This document shows, in pieces, positions 39,101 to 50,728 of a stretch of 64,000 nucleotides of DNA; the stretch's first letter is position 1, and each line of letters opens with the position of its first letter. The DNA comes from Prosopocoilus inquinatus (Eukaryota > Arthropoda > Insecta > Coleoptera > Lucanidae). The DNA lies in assembly GCA_036172665.1 (NCBI GenBank), contig CM069880.1, positions 8,124,501 through 8,188,500 of the forward strand, written 5' to 3'. The notes beneath the pieces are model-generated. The model was not told the DNA's origin. It worked only from the letters and a program-made list of their open reading frames with translations, and did not search any database. Position numbers and translations under genes: made by a program.

Positions 39101-41077
39101 AGTATAGGCAACCCGACGTGCATAGTCGTTCGTATGGTTGCCTACATTGAAGGCTGTAAGATTTTTTTTTCGTTAAAAACGTGAAAATATTTTCCCTTTT
39201 CACTTAGATTACGCAGTTCTTCTAATTTTTTAATATCTAAAACAATTTTCCAGATTTTTCTGATTTTAGAAAACATATTTCCAATCACTTTTGCATTAAA
39301 ACAAGCAAATTCCTTGATACTGTTAATGTTTTCTCAATTCCCCAGTAAGGGGTGTCTACTGAACGACTTAGCGTAATGCAACTTACGTGGAATTCACTCC
39401 CATGTTATTATCAACAGTTACGTGGTAAGTAAAATTCTGGCCGTTGCGTAATTCAATCGGAAGCTGCTGCCAATAGATGTAAACCTCCCTGTATTCGATC
39501 GTGTCAATGGCGGTGACGATCTCAAAACTACCCACGTTAGTTTTAGGAGGTGCACTCGGAACTGATGATTAATTTAAACGAATTAATTTAAAGGTGTACT
39601 TACATTTTTTTTTTTTTAAATACGTACTTGTGCTTTCTGTCCATGCCGTAAGTGACGTGTTTTTCGACCATAATTCCTCTTTATCAACTCCTTGAACTCT
39701 TATGGACACACGAACGTCATAAAGCCCATGAGCATACTCCAAGTTTGTTAAATTATAATACACGTCTCTTTTATCGCAACAGTTTGACTTAATTAACCCT
39801 CCCAACTGTAACGTGCGAATTAAAAAAGGAGAAACCACATTTATTTATCGATTTCTAACTAACCTTCCACTCGTCAGGTTCAAATGAACTCTGATACAAA
39901 ATCCTATGCTCGAGACCTTTCTCAAACGGTACCATAGAGCTGGGTATTTTCCAAGTCAAGAATAACGAATGCGTGGTCGCATTGAGACACTTTAAATCGA
40001 CAGGGGGACCCGACAGCACTGTAAAACGCATTCGATTAAAATTAATAATCGCACAAGCAATATGCTCGCATATGTATACCGTTCTTGAAGTGATTAAATT
40101 CGAAACTCTTGATCCACTCCCCCAATGCGTTTCTAACATCGAGGGTGAAATTGAATTCACTGTGGACCTGTCTGTAATGGGGCTCAGTTGCCATGCTCCA
40201 CATGCAACTGAGTTTTTTACCATCTTCTTTTATTACAGGGCAATGAGTTGGACGCCTATAATAAAATTAAATTTCAAATACATTGATCACGTTGCTTAAG
40301 AAGGCTGGGCAACTAATGGTAAAATAATGAAGCTTTGAATTAAAAAACTGAATCGATTACCTTCCAGGTCTAGATGGAGGAATAGTAAATGTAAGCGCAT
40401 AAGTTGTAGGAATATAATTTTGTTTTGGAGTCCAGGTGCAAGTTAAATTGTCATAATTGTAACTGATGCACTTGAAGTCATCAATTGGTTGAGGTTTTCC
40501 TGTAAATGAAAAGTTGTAATTGCGATGGGTACATGAAATAAACAAACGTACTTCCGACTGCTACGTTATTTAAACATACGGCGTCTCTATCTAGTAAACA
40601 CGTGTACATCGAGTTAGACAATTCGGGGCTATCGATGCGCAATTTAATGCTCGTGGCATTCAATATTTCTACCTAAAAATAATAAAAATTGATTTATTAA
40701 ATACGAACGTGCAGGAAATTGAGTGAATCTTTACTTGATTCGACGACAAGATTTCCTTGTTCCTTTGAAATTTCATAAGGCTACTGACGTTTCTGTTGGT
40801 TTTGTTCTGTAAGTATTCCTCATCGTTTACAACGCATACTATTTCTAATGATTTCGATGTGTTATACTCGATAAGTATGTCTCCCGGCGGATATGTATCT
40901 AGAATAGAATATTTAAATCGAGATGTAATTAAAGAAAGGCGTAATAAATAGTTACGTACATCCTGGAGATTTCTGTAACGGATTACATGCCTGACGGACA
41001 TATCCTTTCGTGGTTAATACTAAGCAGCTCACACATATCAATAACGTTCTCAACCAATGAAAATAGCAATTATCCAT
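36180..41077 (-). CDS. dome: Domeless, JAK/STAT cytokine receptor
   Basis: Fifteen exons (41077-40960, 40898-40735, 40672-40552, 40499-40361, 40255-40080, 40018-39864, 39805-39628, 39561-39387, 38771-38623, 38564-38395, 38336-37862, 37806-37522, 37463-37296, 37227-37014, 36945-36180) join in phase to 1150 aa. A signal peptide opens it (LLICVSCLVLTTKG). The ectodomain is a cytokine-binding module followed by fibronectin type III repeats (for example PPVDLKCLNATTHSLFLTW and EPLNLKASNITNSSATLTW) with many N-glycosylation sequons. One membrane helix lies at about 872-893 (YLIFIVILCAAAGVLFFLG). The roughly 257-residue cytoplasmic tail has eight tyrosines in YVPV, YCVL, YESE, YVLT, YIPI, YVMA, YVQV and YVSF contexts; it ends DVPTTRLDLA. 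In insects domeless receives Unpaired-type ligands and signals through Hopscotch and STAT92E. The long tail argues against the signalling-dead paralogue latran. Confidence 0.92.
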
Positions 41078-42115
41078 TTTATCCTTAAAACACCTTGAAA
41101 AATGATGTGTTCATGTTCGCATATTATACCCGTTAAGATTTTCACACTTACCTAAATTAATAAGGTTGTTAAGACACAATCTCCGTGTTTCTTGCTTCAT
41201 TCATTTTGACCTAAAAGTGTTTTCCATGAAACACAACGCAATTGAAATAAATTTATTCTAAGAAAGAAGCTGTTTGTAATTCGTAGCTCGAAAAAAATTA
41301 TCAGGAGCTTGTTTTGTATTTCTTGTGATCCGCAATCATAGAAACGTCTTTTAGAATTTCTTTATAAACAACACTCATATGTCTTCAGTATTTTTTTTAA
41401 TGACATGCGATTATATCAATTTTTTTTTTTTAATTATAGATTTTAATGTCAAAGTTTATTATAAACACCATAACTTACACTAACCAATTTGGCAACATAC
41501 ACTACCAATAGCTGGTTATTGTTGTGATCCATCCACGAGTATAACTCGGAAATTTAGAACGTAAGGCAAACACATAAGGCTGGGGTAAGACTAAAAATAA
41601 TAACAAAGCAGAAAAACTTACCTTTGAGGTATGATACACCATTCTCGAAATCAGCAATACTGGGAATTCTGATTACGTCGATGGTTATTGGATGCTCCAA
41701 GATTTACACATTTGCGTTCTTTTTAGCACACCACGTTACACCAAGTTAAGTAGAAATTCATACGCTCATTTGTACGTCTTCGTTTACAGTATTTATTACA
41801 ATTTTTGATTTATTATACACGTATTTTTAGTTATCTTTACGATACATACAACTTACGTTGCGCAACCCACACTGTTGCCAAGTCTTATACATGAACAGAA
41901 TGAATGTAGCGTTTAACATGAACTACCATCATTACCAACATAACAATTTGCTTTAGCTTTCAAAAAGAACTAAATAGGCATTTAATTATAAATTTACAAT
42001 CAACAATGCTAAAATAGTATTCCATGAAAAACTGTAATTAATAATACTTCTATAAAAATTATAATCAATTATTTTTTTTTTTCTTTGAAAATACAAATGG
42101 TGGATTTCTTCAAAC
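41078..42115. other. Domeless upstream region
   Basis: AT-rich 5' region of domeless with probable leader introns. An exon-like boundary (acceptor/donor pair near 41150-41215 on the minus strand) may be noncoding leader. No coding frame is supported. Confidence 0.4.
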
Positions 42116-42226
42116 CTAAGGCCGCGTTAAGTGAACGATCAAATTGCACAAAATCGTCAAGTCAGCGGTCCGACTAACACGTGATTTGGTCTGACCAGTT
42201 CGACTGTTCACTTACCGCAGCTTAAG
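42116..42226. mobile_element. 111-bp MITE with 8-bp target duplication
   Basis: The element begins CTAAGGCCGCGTTAAGTGAAC and, read from the other end, CTTAAGCTGCGGTAAGTGAAC; these are imperfect terminal inverted repeats of about 21 bp. Exact 8-bp direct repeats CTTCAAAC flank it at 42108-42115 and 42227-42234. An 8-bp duplication fits hAT-type transposition. It is far too short to code. Confidence 0.75.
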
Positions 42227-42234
42227 CTTCAAAC

Positions 42235-42826
42235 CATTTTCAACGTCACCTAAGGGTAACTTGGTAACTTTAATTACGAAACTGGTTGATTGGGTTTCTC
42301 CCATTGTCTCTTTACGGAGAATGTATGACGTCATGTCTATGCACAACGATTTCTACCGGATGGTTGAATAACACACATCAAAATTGATAATTTAAAAAAA
42401 TGCTAATATTTTGTTGTTTTTACTAAACTGACTCGTCACACGATTTTTTTCAAATTGATTTCTTGAGCTTATGCATTTAACTTACACCCAAAAATAGGTT
42501 TTTTTTTTTATTGATATTGAATCAAGCGAATTCAAATACAGGTTTAGGAGGTTTGGGTAAGGAAATTAAAACAATAATCTTTTTTTTTTCATATTAATTG
42601 TAAACTTGTATAAGTTTTATTAGGATAAATTCAATATGTTACAAAAATTTATTGCAGATTATTTATTGTTCCTTATCAAAACGTCACAAATACTAATTCA
42701 AATGCGCTATATGATATGATAACTGAACATGACGTATTACTAAAACCCAAAGTTAACTCGTGAACAGTAAAAGAGAAATCTGAAACACTGTCGGTGTTAT
42801 TTGCAGAGTAGGGCATCTATCTTGAG
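42235..42826. other. Spacer and ZNF706-like 3' UTR
   Basis: AT-rich with T runs; presumably the 3' UTR of the ZNF706-like gene on its right side. No coding frame seen. Confidence 0.45.
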
Positions 42827-43632
42827 CTAGACGTCTTTTAATTCTGCAGGCACTTCGTTTTTAGGATGTTTGTTCTCAAAATGCTGCTTGTAGGTTTTCG
42901 GATCTGGCATTTGTGCCTGGAAAAAAAAAATATTCGCACCATTTAATACTATAAGCTCATCAAGATAACATACATGTACATAACCTAGTTTATTGCAGCC
43001 ACAATTTAATCATCACAGTCACGATTCCATAAAACTTTCTCCAATTATTATTAAGTACAACTGTCTTAGCTATTACATTACCATATCATTTTATTTAATC
43101 TTCATATACAAAAATAATTGCATATACATTAATCACAGTTGAAACTTACGTCAGTTCATGTGTTTATTTGAAGGATTACGAGACTAAAAATTGATAGCAA
43201 GTATGAATGGTGGTGTTTACTACTACATTGTGTGATGTGGGTGAATCACCAACATGTGCTCCTCACTCCTCTTGATTACATTTTTGTTTTGAATTTAATT
43301 AAAATTATATATATATATATATGAATTTATAATGATCATCACAACGCGATTTTATTTCAATATGATATAAACTGTTGTGTTCATCTACATAAAAGATTTG
43401 CATTAGGCAATGTAAAATAGACAGTCTTGGAGAAAGTAGTGAATGCTTTGATCTTGTAAACCACAAATTGATTATATGGTACTCTTACCTTACAAACAGC
43501 ACAGACAAATACTAAGGCTTTTTGGGCAGCTTTTTTCTGATCAGTGGCACTGTGGCCTTGTTGTTTCTTGACTTTTGCAGCTCTTTCCTGAGCTTTAGCT
43601 TGTGATTGTAGTTTCTGTTGTCCTCTAGCCAT
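42827..43632 (-). CDS. Znf706: ZNF706-like small zinc-finger protein
   Basis: Two exons (43632-43489, 42916-42827) join to 77 aa, essentially the length of vertebrate ZNF706 (76 aa). The N-terminal half is the basic, Gln/Lys-rich 4F5/SERF-like segment MARGQQKLQSQAKAQERAAK. The C-terminal half is one C2H2 finger: C44-X2-C47-X12-H60-X4-H65 in CAVCKAQMPDPKTYKQHFENKH, ending HPKNEVPAELKDV. Vertebrate ZNF706 is a conserved small nuclear protein linked to translation and transcription control in stem cells; its molecular role is not well established. The intron separates the two zinc-ligand cysteines from the histidines. The gene is head-to-head with the CHIC-like gene. Confidence 0.92.
43309..43322. 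repeat. (AT)n microsatellite
   Basis: Seven AT dinucleotides within the ZNF706-like intron. Confidence 0.75.
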
Positions 43633-44424
43633 TTCCGTGACAATCTAAAACAAAAAAATTATACGTGGCCATTGGTGACAGTAATAGAGAAAATAACGCC
43701 AATGGAAATACAGTTAAACTTATTAAAGTAACCTTAAACATGAAGCTGTCACTGTACCAAAACCGTATGTGATAATTTTACCTGTGGTAATTATTATTAT
43801 TTTCTGGAATAATAAAGTGAATGTCGTTTCCTTTTCTGTCGAAAAGCAATTTACCACAATGGGCTAGATTGCAGCTGCTTTGCAGCAACAGCACCGAAGA
43901 ATTCGCATGGAGCGCACCGAACCGTACTATCAAATGTGACGCGAAGTATATCACGCTGAAGTTAGCTGCGTTAGACAGCTATGTTCAGAGTGATCGGTAA
44001 ATGGTTATTGTTTTATACACGATTGATGAGTGTTTTTATTTTCGAATGAATAGTAAATACAAAAATATGCGTTATTTCATATTTAAAATAGTTTAAAAAA
44101 CATCATATTTTTGTTAATCTTACTAACGCTATGAATTGCAGTGTTTACGAAAACATCTGAACGTGGTCGGTAAGGTGACCAATATAATCTAGGAAGAAAG
44201 TTCATCTGTAAACAAAGGTACTTAAAAACATTAAACTAAGTATATCTGTATTTCTAAGCATATAAATATTTACAAAATGTACGTAAAAATAAGCTGGAAA
44301 AATGCTCACTCCTTATATAATTCATTTTGATGTTATCTGTAAAGAATTCATGTGTTGTTATGTCCATCAAAGTTTTCCATCTTCCTTACCTAGCAATAAA
44401 AAAAGTATTCATAAACAGCTGCAG
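43633..44424. other. Bidirectional upstream region, ZNF706-like / CHIC-like
   Basis: A head-to-head spacer of about 0.8 kb with a GC-richer core near 43850-43990 (CAGCTGCTTTGCAGCAACAG, GCATGGAGCGCACCG). That core is probably a shared promoter. A noncoding CHIC leader exon is likely. No coding exon is seen. Confidence 0.45.
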
Positions 44425-45033
<609 letters not shown>

Positions 45034-46146
45034 CATAATGTACACCTCGAAACATTTGTAAATAGATGCCATCATTATTCGTCTAAACTGCTTGAAGGTT
45101 TGTAAGTTATCATTTACAAGTACTGTGTAAATATATCGAGTAAATGTGATAATCAATAATAGTACGTGCTTGATACAGTTTATACTCATTACTATGTATA
45201 TAAAATTATGATTCCATATATAAACAATTTGTTAACGTTATTTACCTGTTGAGTTACTACAATAAACTCTCGGTACATGTTTGAGTACTCCCGCATTATA
45301 TTATATCATTAATTGTTTTCAAAAGAGGATGCAACACTGATCTCTGTATTGCAAACAAGTCGAAACAAACTCCGTTTTTAAATTTAATTAGGTATAAGAC
45401 ACCATACTCAAGTAACTTACGTTAATCTTTCCCGTTAAAATTTTAATAACTAATTAAAGCGTGAATGTGGTAGTAACATGTATTTGTGTCATATTCGTGA
45501 CAACACTCGTACAAAACTGAAACGTTCTGTTAATTTTATTGTAGCTCATTCGGTTTAGTTCGAAATCTATAGTGAATGTTGTTAAGGCGATTGTTAAACC
45601 GAGTCTAATTTACGATAGGTATATTTTTACTACTCTATTGCAATTTATTATAGAATTTAATTACAGCTGTGAAATATTCAATCAAAATTGTAAAAGAAAA
45701 TGCTTACACCGTTTACTTTGATCAAACCTCTCGATGTGAACTTATTTGGATTAGGTAATCTAAGCAGTTAATTTTGTGGAAAATAAATAATATCTTTGAT
45801 ACTCCATTGCATTTTCACTTTTATTATTTATACCTTACACTCACATAACTTTCATTCATTATTTATACTAAGGACTTAAAAGCTTAAGACTTGATTAAAT
45901 CTTTTTATTACAAAAATATATACATCATAGAAAAATATGTAGTAGTTCAGTATCAATTACTTCCAGTGATAAGAGAAAAAAGACTTGCGTTAGACTACGT
46001 TATAAAAGTGAATAAAATGGAAAAGATTGCTTACAATTCCTCTAAATTATTTAAATAGATTGTACTTGTTACAGATAGTTTATGCTATTATATGTACATG
46101 TTTTCACTACTTACATGATAAATATGTACATAAAATAAAAATTAGT
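45034..46146. other. Convergent 3' region
   Basis: Tail-to-tail spacer between the CHIC-like and SH3 adaptor genes. AT-rich with several AATAAA signals (CHIC 3' UTR on the left, SH3 adaptor 3' UTR on the right). No coding exon is seen. Confidence 0.5.
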
Positions 46147-47192
46147 TTAAAGTGTGGTCGGAACGCGATCAACAAAATTTGCAGGAAATTGACCTCTTTG
46201 CCCATTAGATTCCCCAGCAAGCCAATCGTTGGATATTTTGTGAAGCACTCGCACGACTTGACCCGGTTTTAAAGCTAGATCACCCGGCATTTGGGGGCGA
46301 AATTCATACAAAGCAATTACTGTTCTATCATCTGCTTCTGGTAGGGGTACCTGTATATCTATGAAGCTGGCCGGGAACATGCCTTCTCTATCATCAATTC
46401 GACCATACAGCCATTCATTGTTTATTCGTCTCAGTAGTACGATGATATCATTCACCTAAAAGTTTACAGTGTAACAGCACAAACCATTAAATCTTGAAGT
46501 ACTTACTTGTAAAGGTAAATCGCCAATTTGTGTCCCAGGAAAATTATATATGGCTATTCCGAAAGGTAAAACTGAATCTTCTACGTTTTTCGGAGGGCTT
46601 GGGGGTGGTATCATTGGCATCGGAGGCGAATAACTAGCAGACGGGGGAGAATCCTGAGGTGACACGTCTTTAACTTTTGAGTATTTCTTCCTGGACTGAG
46701 CCCGGATAATAGTGGGCATGGACATTAACGACTGAACCTGATTTGAAAGTGTACTTTCTTTCTTAGCAGACGCATCCGGAGATGTTTGTACACTCCAAGG
46801 GTTCATATCAAATTCGAAGCTTTTTTTACTCGAAGCCAAACTACTCGTGCTACTACTGAAAGAACTGGATATACTCCCACCAAAGGTTCTAGTTGTGCTT
46901 TTGGGTGAATTTGGTGGAGACCAATCAATTAAACACACCTTCTCCGGCTGTTGGCTTAAATTCCAAGAAGATTTGCTTTTCATCTTGCTGAAATCAGGCG
47001 GTGGAGGTCGAGGGGGCGGTTTTTTCTTCATGATTTGTTGGTTAGAATTACTTCTGAAAATTATAATATATGCTGTAATTTTTTGAATCAATTAAAAAAA
47101 GAAAGTGAGACTTACGTATTGTGTGTTGTGAATTTGCGACGGGCCTCCTCTATCGAGGGGGCCGGCCTCACGGGCACTTTCATGTTTTTCAT
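46147..47192 (-). CDS. Double-SH3 adaptor protein (SH3D19/EVE-1-like C-terminal layout)
   Basis: Three exons (47192-47116, 47053-46507, 46455-46147) join to 310 aa. The N terminus MKNMKVPVRPAPSIEEARRK is followed by polyproline (KKKPPPRPPPPDF), a long Ser-rich linker, a second proline block (PPMPMIPPPSPP), and two C-terminal SH3 domains. The first (about 190-242) has ALYDF-like AIYNFPG, DLPLQVND, EWLYGRIDDREGMFPASFI. The second (about 251-305) has ALYEFRPQMPGDLALKPG, DWLAGESNGQRGQFPANFV. The paired terminal SH3s resemble the end of SH3D19, but the protein is much shorter than vertebrate SH3D19 and orthology is not proven; other multi-SH3 endocytic adaptors are possible. Polyproline plus SH3 suggests a cytoskeletal or endocytic scaffold that could self-associate. 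Confidence 0.8.
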
Positions 47193-48660
47193 GTAAACAA
47201 TTTCATATCACAGCACACTTCTTCAGTTTATTGATTATGACATTACGTCATTGTTCACGCCGTAATTTTAATTACTTCCCAATTCCAGAGTAGGTCTTGA
47301 ACGGATAACATAATAATAATTACGAGGTGGAATTGAATAACATAATTTTCGCAATTATGTTATGACATGACAGGACACTTGTCAAAAACATGAATCACTT
47401 ACTTTAATGGCGGGAAATTTTGAAAATCACAAGTCACGTTCATTGCTCATTATGTTGGAAATTAAATTATCGAAATAATCTGTTCTGTTTTTAAATAAAC
47501 ATTAAAGATCTGCGATGTAAGTTCTGGACTTTCCGATGACGTCAACTTTTGAATTCCTAGAAAACGTTTTGTTACGTATACGCATCAATCTACCTAATGT
47601 TCAAATGAACTAAGAATTATTAGTAAAATGCAAACGCAATATTAATTACAGCGTTTTCCAATTGTTTAATTTTTGAAATAAATAAATTTTGTAGTAAAAA
47701 GAATTCTTTGAATGCTTTATTAATTGAATTACTACTATCATACGGATTTTAATTGAACACTTTGGCGAAAATGTTCCAGAATTTCCGAAATTTGTTAACG
47801 CCTGATACTTCTCAGCCGACCCCCTCTCACTTCTTGTGATCCTTAGAGCAAGATTCAAAAAGTGCAGCAAAATTAATCACAATTTCTCGCGCGCCTGATA
47901 CATTACATCCGGCATCTCCTCACGCTTACGTGATCCTGGTAGCAAGATACAAAAAACGCAGAAAGCATCAACGTTGTACATGCACGTGACGTCATTAGGT
48001 GCGTTCAATATTATTCAACGATGGTTTCCAAGCTTCGCTGCGTACACAACTACCCAAAATTAGCGACAATTTTCAACGTTTAGGAGAATGAACAAACCTG
48101 CTTTTATAAAATAATTGTATTTGCATTTTAGTGCAAAATTTAAAATCTTGTTTCGCTTAATGAAAGCGAATTATTAATTACTGACGCGAACGATTAAAGT
48201 CGACGCACGAAACGGCTTAATTAACTTAATTTAAAAATTATTATCTCGAAATTGGTAGATGATAGAAAGTTGTAGTTTTCACCATTAAATCGTCTTTTAG
48301 AGAGGAACCAGCGCTGAAAGAGGCAAGTTAATATACCGAGCCGTTCTCGACTTATAATTCTTTTTGTGCGGAATTTCAAATTCGCCCGTTCTTCATTTTT
48401 TTTTTTTGAAAACTTCATCACTATCTAACGCTTTTCGGTGAGACTAATTGAATGATCCATCACTCTGTTTCTCCTGGTTCTTGAGATATCGTGATTTATC
48501 AATCGCAATTTGGTGGATGCGCCGGTAAATATATTAATATCTCAGATATTAAAAGGTGTAGGAAGTTGCGGTTGCCGCCCTTAGCTTCGTCTTATCAGAC
48601 TGACTTAACGGTAAAAATTTCAAGTCAATATCTCGAGCCGCTCTCGACTTATTGAACTTT
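47193..48660. other. Repeat-rich spacer, left part
   Basis: Promoter side of the SH3 adaptor gene, then two diverged copies of a dispersed repeat (about 47798-47870 and 47893-47975), then AT-rich sequence with CTCGA-type motifs related to the foldback at 48665-49490. No coding frame is supported. Confidence 0.45.
47893..47975. repeat. Dispersed repeat copy (family with GATCCTGGTAGCA core)
   Basis: Carries CTCCTCACGC...TGATCCTGGTAGCAAGAT and the flanking CGCGCCTGATACATTAC. It is related to the copies at 49638, 50431 and 50582. A weaker copy (TTGTGATCCTTAGAGCAAGAT) lies at about 47798-47870. Confidence 0.55.
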
Positions 48661-48664
48661 TTAT

Positions 48665-49490
48665 TCACCGATCGACACTTTTCAAATTTTCTTTCTCGAA
48701 AACGATGCGAGTTAGAGACTTGCGGGTTGCAACATTCGATTCGTCTGTTCAAGCTCTATGCGGGTGATTTTTTTCTCAGTGAAAAACCGGAAAAGTAAAA
48801 ATCCGCTGGCGCCAGTCGAATAAACGTTATTTATGGAACGATGCGGAAACATTTCAATTCATAACATAGTTAAAATAAGAATAGAAGCAATACACGTAAT
48901 TAATTTATTCATATATAAACTGGTGCTGCCATCTACGAGCGAATAGTGCGACTTACTGGCTATTTGCGGTGTAAGATTACAGATTCCTTTAGAATTACAG
49001 AGACCTGTTTCTATAGATAACCTACAGATTCCATTAATAGTTCGAAGATGGCAGCACTAGTAGTATATGATTAAATTAATTGCTTTTATTTTATTTTAAC
49101 TGTTTTATGAATTAAAATCGTTCCGTATCGCTCCATAAATAACGATTATTCGATTGGCGCTAGCGGATTTTTACCTTTCCAGTTTTTCACTGAGAAAGAA
49201 CAATTTTTTTGTGACGGCGAATATTTCGGAAAGGGGGTGAGCTACAGAAGAACAGAGCGCGGTTTTGAATGCGCCTCGTCGAGCTCTACGTTGGTGAATT
49301 TTTTCGCGATTTTAGAAGAAGAAAATATGTTTTCGCCCAAAAAGTAGTATAGTCCATGAAAATTTGAGGATATCTACGAAAAATAGATTGGCGCGAAAAA
49401 ATCACCCTCATAGAGCTTGAGCAGACGAATCGAATGGTGCAAACCGCAAGTCTCTTCCTCGCGCCGTTTTCGAGAAAAAGAAAATTGAAA
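48665..49490. mobile_element. Large foldback element
   Basis: Left arm 48665-48955 is the inverse of the right-hand blocks 49045-49195 and 49398-49490. Examples: CTCAGTGAAAAACCGGAAAA against CTCAGTGAAAAACTGGAAAG; GTGCTGCCATCT in both inner ends; ATTCGATTCGTCTG in both outer ends. The loop is about 90 nt. The right arm has about 200 nt (49197-49396) absent from the left. No ORF. Probably a nonautonomous foldback/MITE; its outer limits are unclear because related CTCGA-type sequence continues to about 48200 and 49560. Confidence 0.65.
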
Positions 49491-49637
49491 AAATCGAAAT
49501 TATTGCATAGAAATTCGAAATAAGTCGAAAGACGTACGTTAATTAATTAATTTAAAGAATCAACACAAACGATTTATTATTGAAATAGTTTAATGATTAT
49601 TAACCAAAATTTATAAACAATTAATATTTTGCAATTA

Positions 49638-49726
49638 ATTGCGCCTGCTATATTCGCTCGGCACCTCTTCGCGTTTATGCGATCCTGGTAGTAGGAGATC
49701 GAACAATGCAAAATCGTGGTCTGAAG
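49638..49726. repeat. Dispersed repeat copy split by a MITE (left part)
   Basis: GCGCCTGCTATATTCGC, CACCTCTTCGCGTTTATGCG, GATCCTGGTAGTAGGAGATC. The copy stops at TCTGAAG and resumes at 50107 (GTCTGAAGCCAACAC, then TGCTAGTTTGGTTGCCTAC) beyond the MITE. Confidence 0.65.
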
Positions 49727-50106
49727 TAGGGATGACGACGGGTACCCGGGTACCCGTTTACTTAGATGGAACCGGTTCCTCTTTTTGAATACCCGTTACC
49801 CGATAACTACCCGATACCCGATAATTACCCGTTACCCGATATTCTGAAATTGCCGAACAACCAAGTAGTCCATTTCATTTTGCCTAATGTGACATACATT
49901 AACATTTTGCTCGAATGAGCATTAATTATTTCAGATAATTCTATACTGGTTTTTTAAATTGTTAGTTGTTACTTATCGGATAGTCAAGTAGTTGTCGGAT
50001 ATCGGGTACTTATCGGATACCCGGGTACTTATCGGGTAACGGGTAACTACCCGGGTTTCAATAACGAGTACCCGGGTAGTAAACTTATCGGGTATCGGTA
50101 TCCCTA
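49727..50106. mobile_element. 380-bp hAT-like MITE with 8-bp target duplication
   Basis: The ends are TAGGGATGAC and, in reverse complement, TAGGGATACC; both continue into GGGTACCCGGG-type repeats. Exact 8-bp direct repeats GTCTGAAG flank it (49719-49726 and 50107-50114). The arms are runs of TACCCG/GATACCC units, so each half is internally repetitive and the halves are mutually inverted. A short unique AT-rich middle remains. An 8-bp duplication fits hAT. A decayed relative is in PRCC intron 1. Confidence 0.85.
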
Positions 50107-50430
50107 GTCTGAAGCCAACACAAATTATACGGCATGCGACGCAGATGTGCTAGTTTGGTTGCCTACTCAAGATGAAAAGAGATCTTAAAAAAATGTTTCA
50201 AAATAATTAATTTTCTTTTCAAAATCTAAAGAGCATTAAATAAATGTGTAATTTTTTGTTGTTAATTTTTAGATAGAAACTAATCATAAGTCCATAACTA
50301 ATTGTCTGAAAATAATCAAGAAAACGTTTTATTATTTACATTTATTGCATTTTATTAATATTATCAATTTCTTAATAAAATGAAAAAAGAAGGGTAGAAT
50401 TATTTTCGTTATTCAAAAAATTAAAATTAC

Positions 50431-50728
50431 GCCGGTTATATTTCTGTTGACACCTCCTCGCGTTTATGTAATCCTGGTAGCAGGAGTTAAAAAATTGTAA
50501 AATCTGCTGTCCGAAGCCACCGCAGATACAACATGCAATACAGACATGCTGGTTTGGTTGCCTGCAACGTTTGTCAATTAATTGCGCCGGCTGCATTACT
50601 CTTGACACCTCCTCGCGTTTATGTGATCCTGGTAGCAGGAGATCAAAAATTGTAAAATCTGCTGTCAAAAGCCAACGCAAAATACGTAAATAACACGCGA
50701 TGCAGTCTTGCTGGTTTCATTGATTACA
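50431..50728. repeat. Two tandem copies of the dispersed repeat
   Basis: Copies at about 50431-50572 and 50582-50728, offset about 153 bp, share CACCTCCTCGCGTTTATG, ATCCTGGTAGCAGGAG and AATTGTAAAATCTGCTGTC, then GCAGTCTTGCTGGTTT or ACAGACATGCTGGTTT. TCCTG-GTAG-CAGGA can form a small hairpin. The minus-strand frame across both copies is repetitive and is not considered a gene. Confidence 0.7.

Noticed and set aside
37701..40299. Plus-strand frames opposite domeless
   Set aside because: They mirror coding exons whose minus-strand reading is collinear and in phase over 15 exons.
43950..44300. Possible tRNA or small RNA in the ZNF706-like/CHIC-like spacer
   Set aside because: The GC-rich core has short palindromes (CAGCTGCTTTGCAGCAACAG) but no cloverleaf or box A/B pattern.
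50372..50680. 102-codon minus-strand frame
   Set aside because: It lies across two tandem copies of a dispersed repeat and reads the same peptide twice with differences expected of noncoding repeats.
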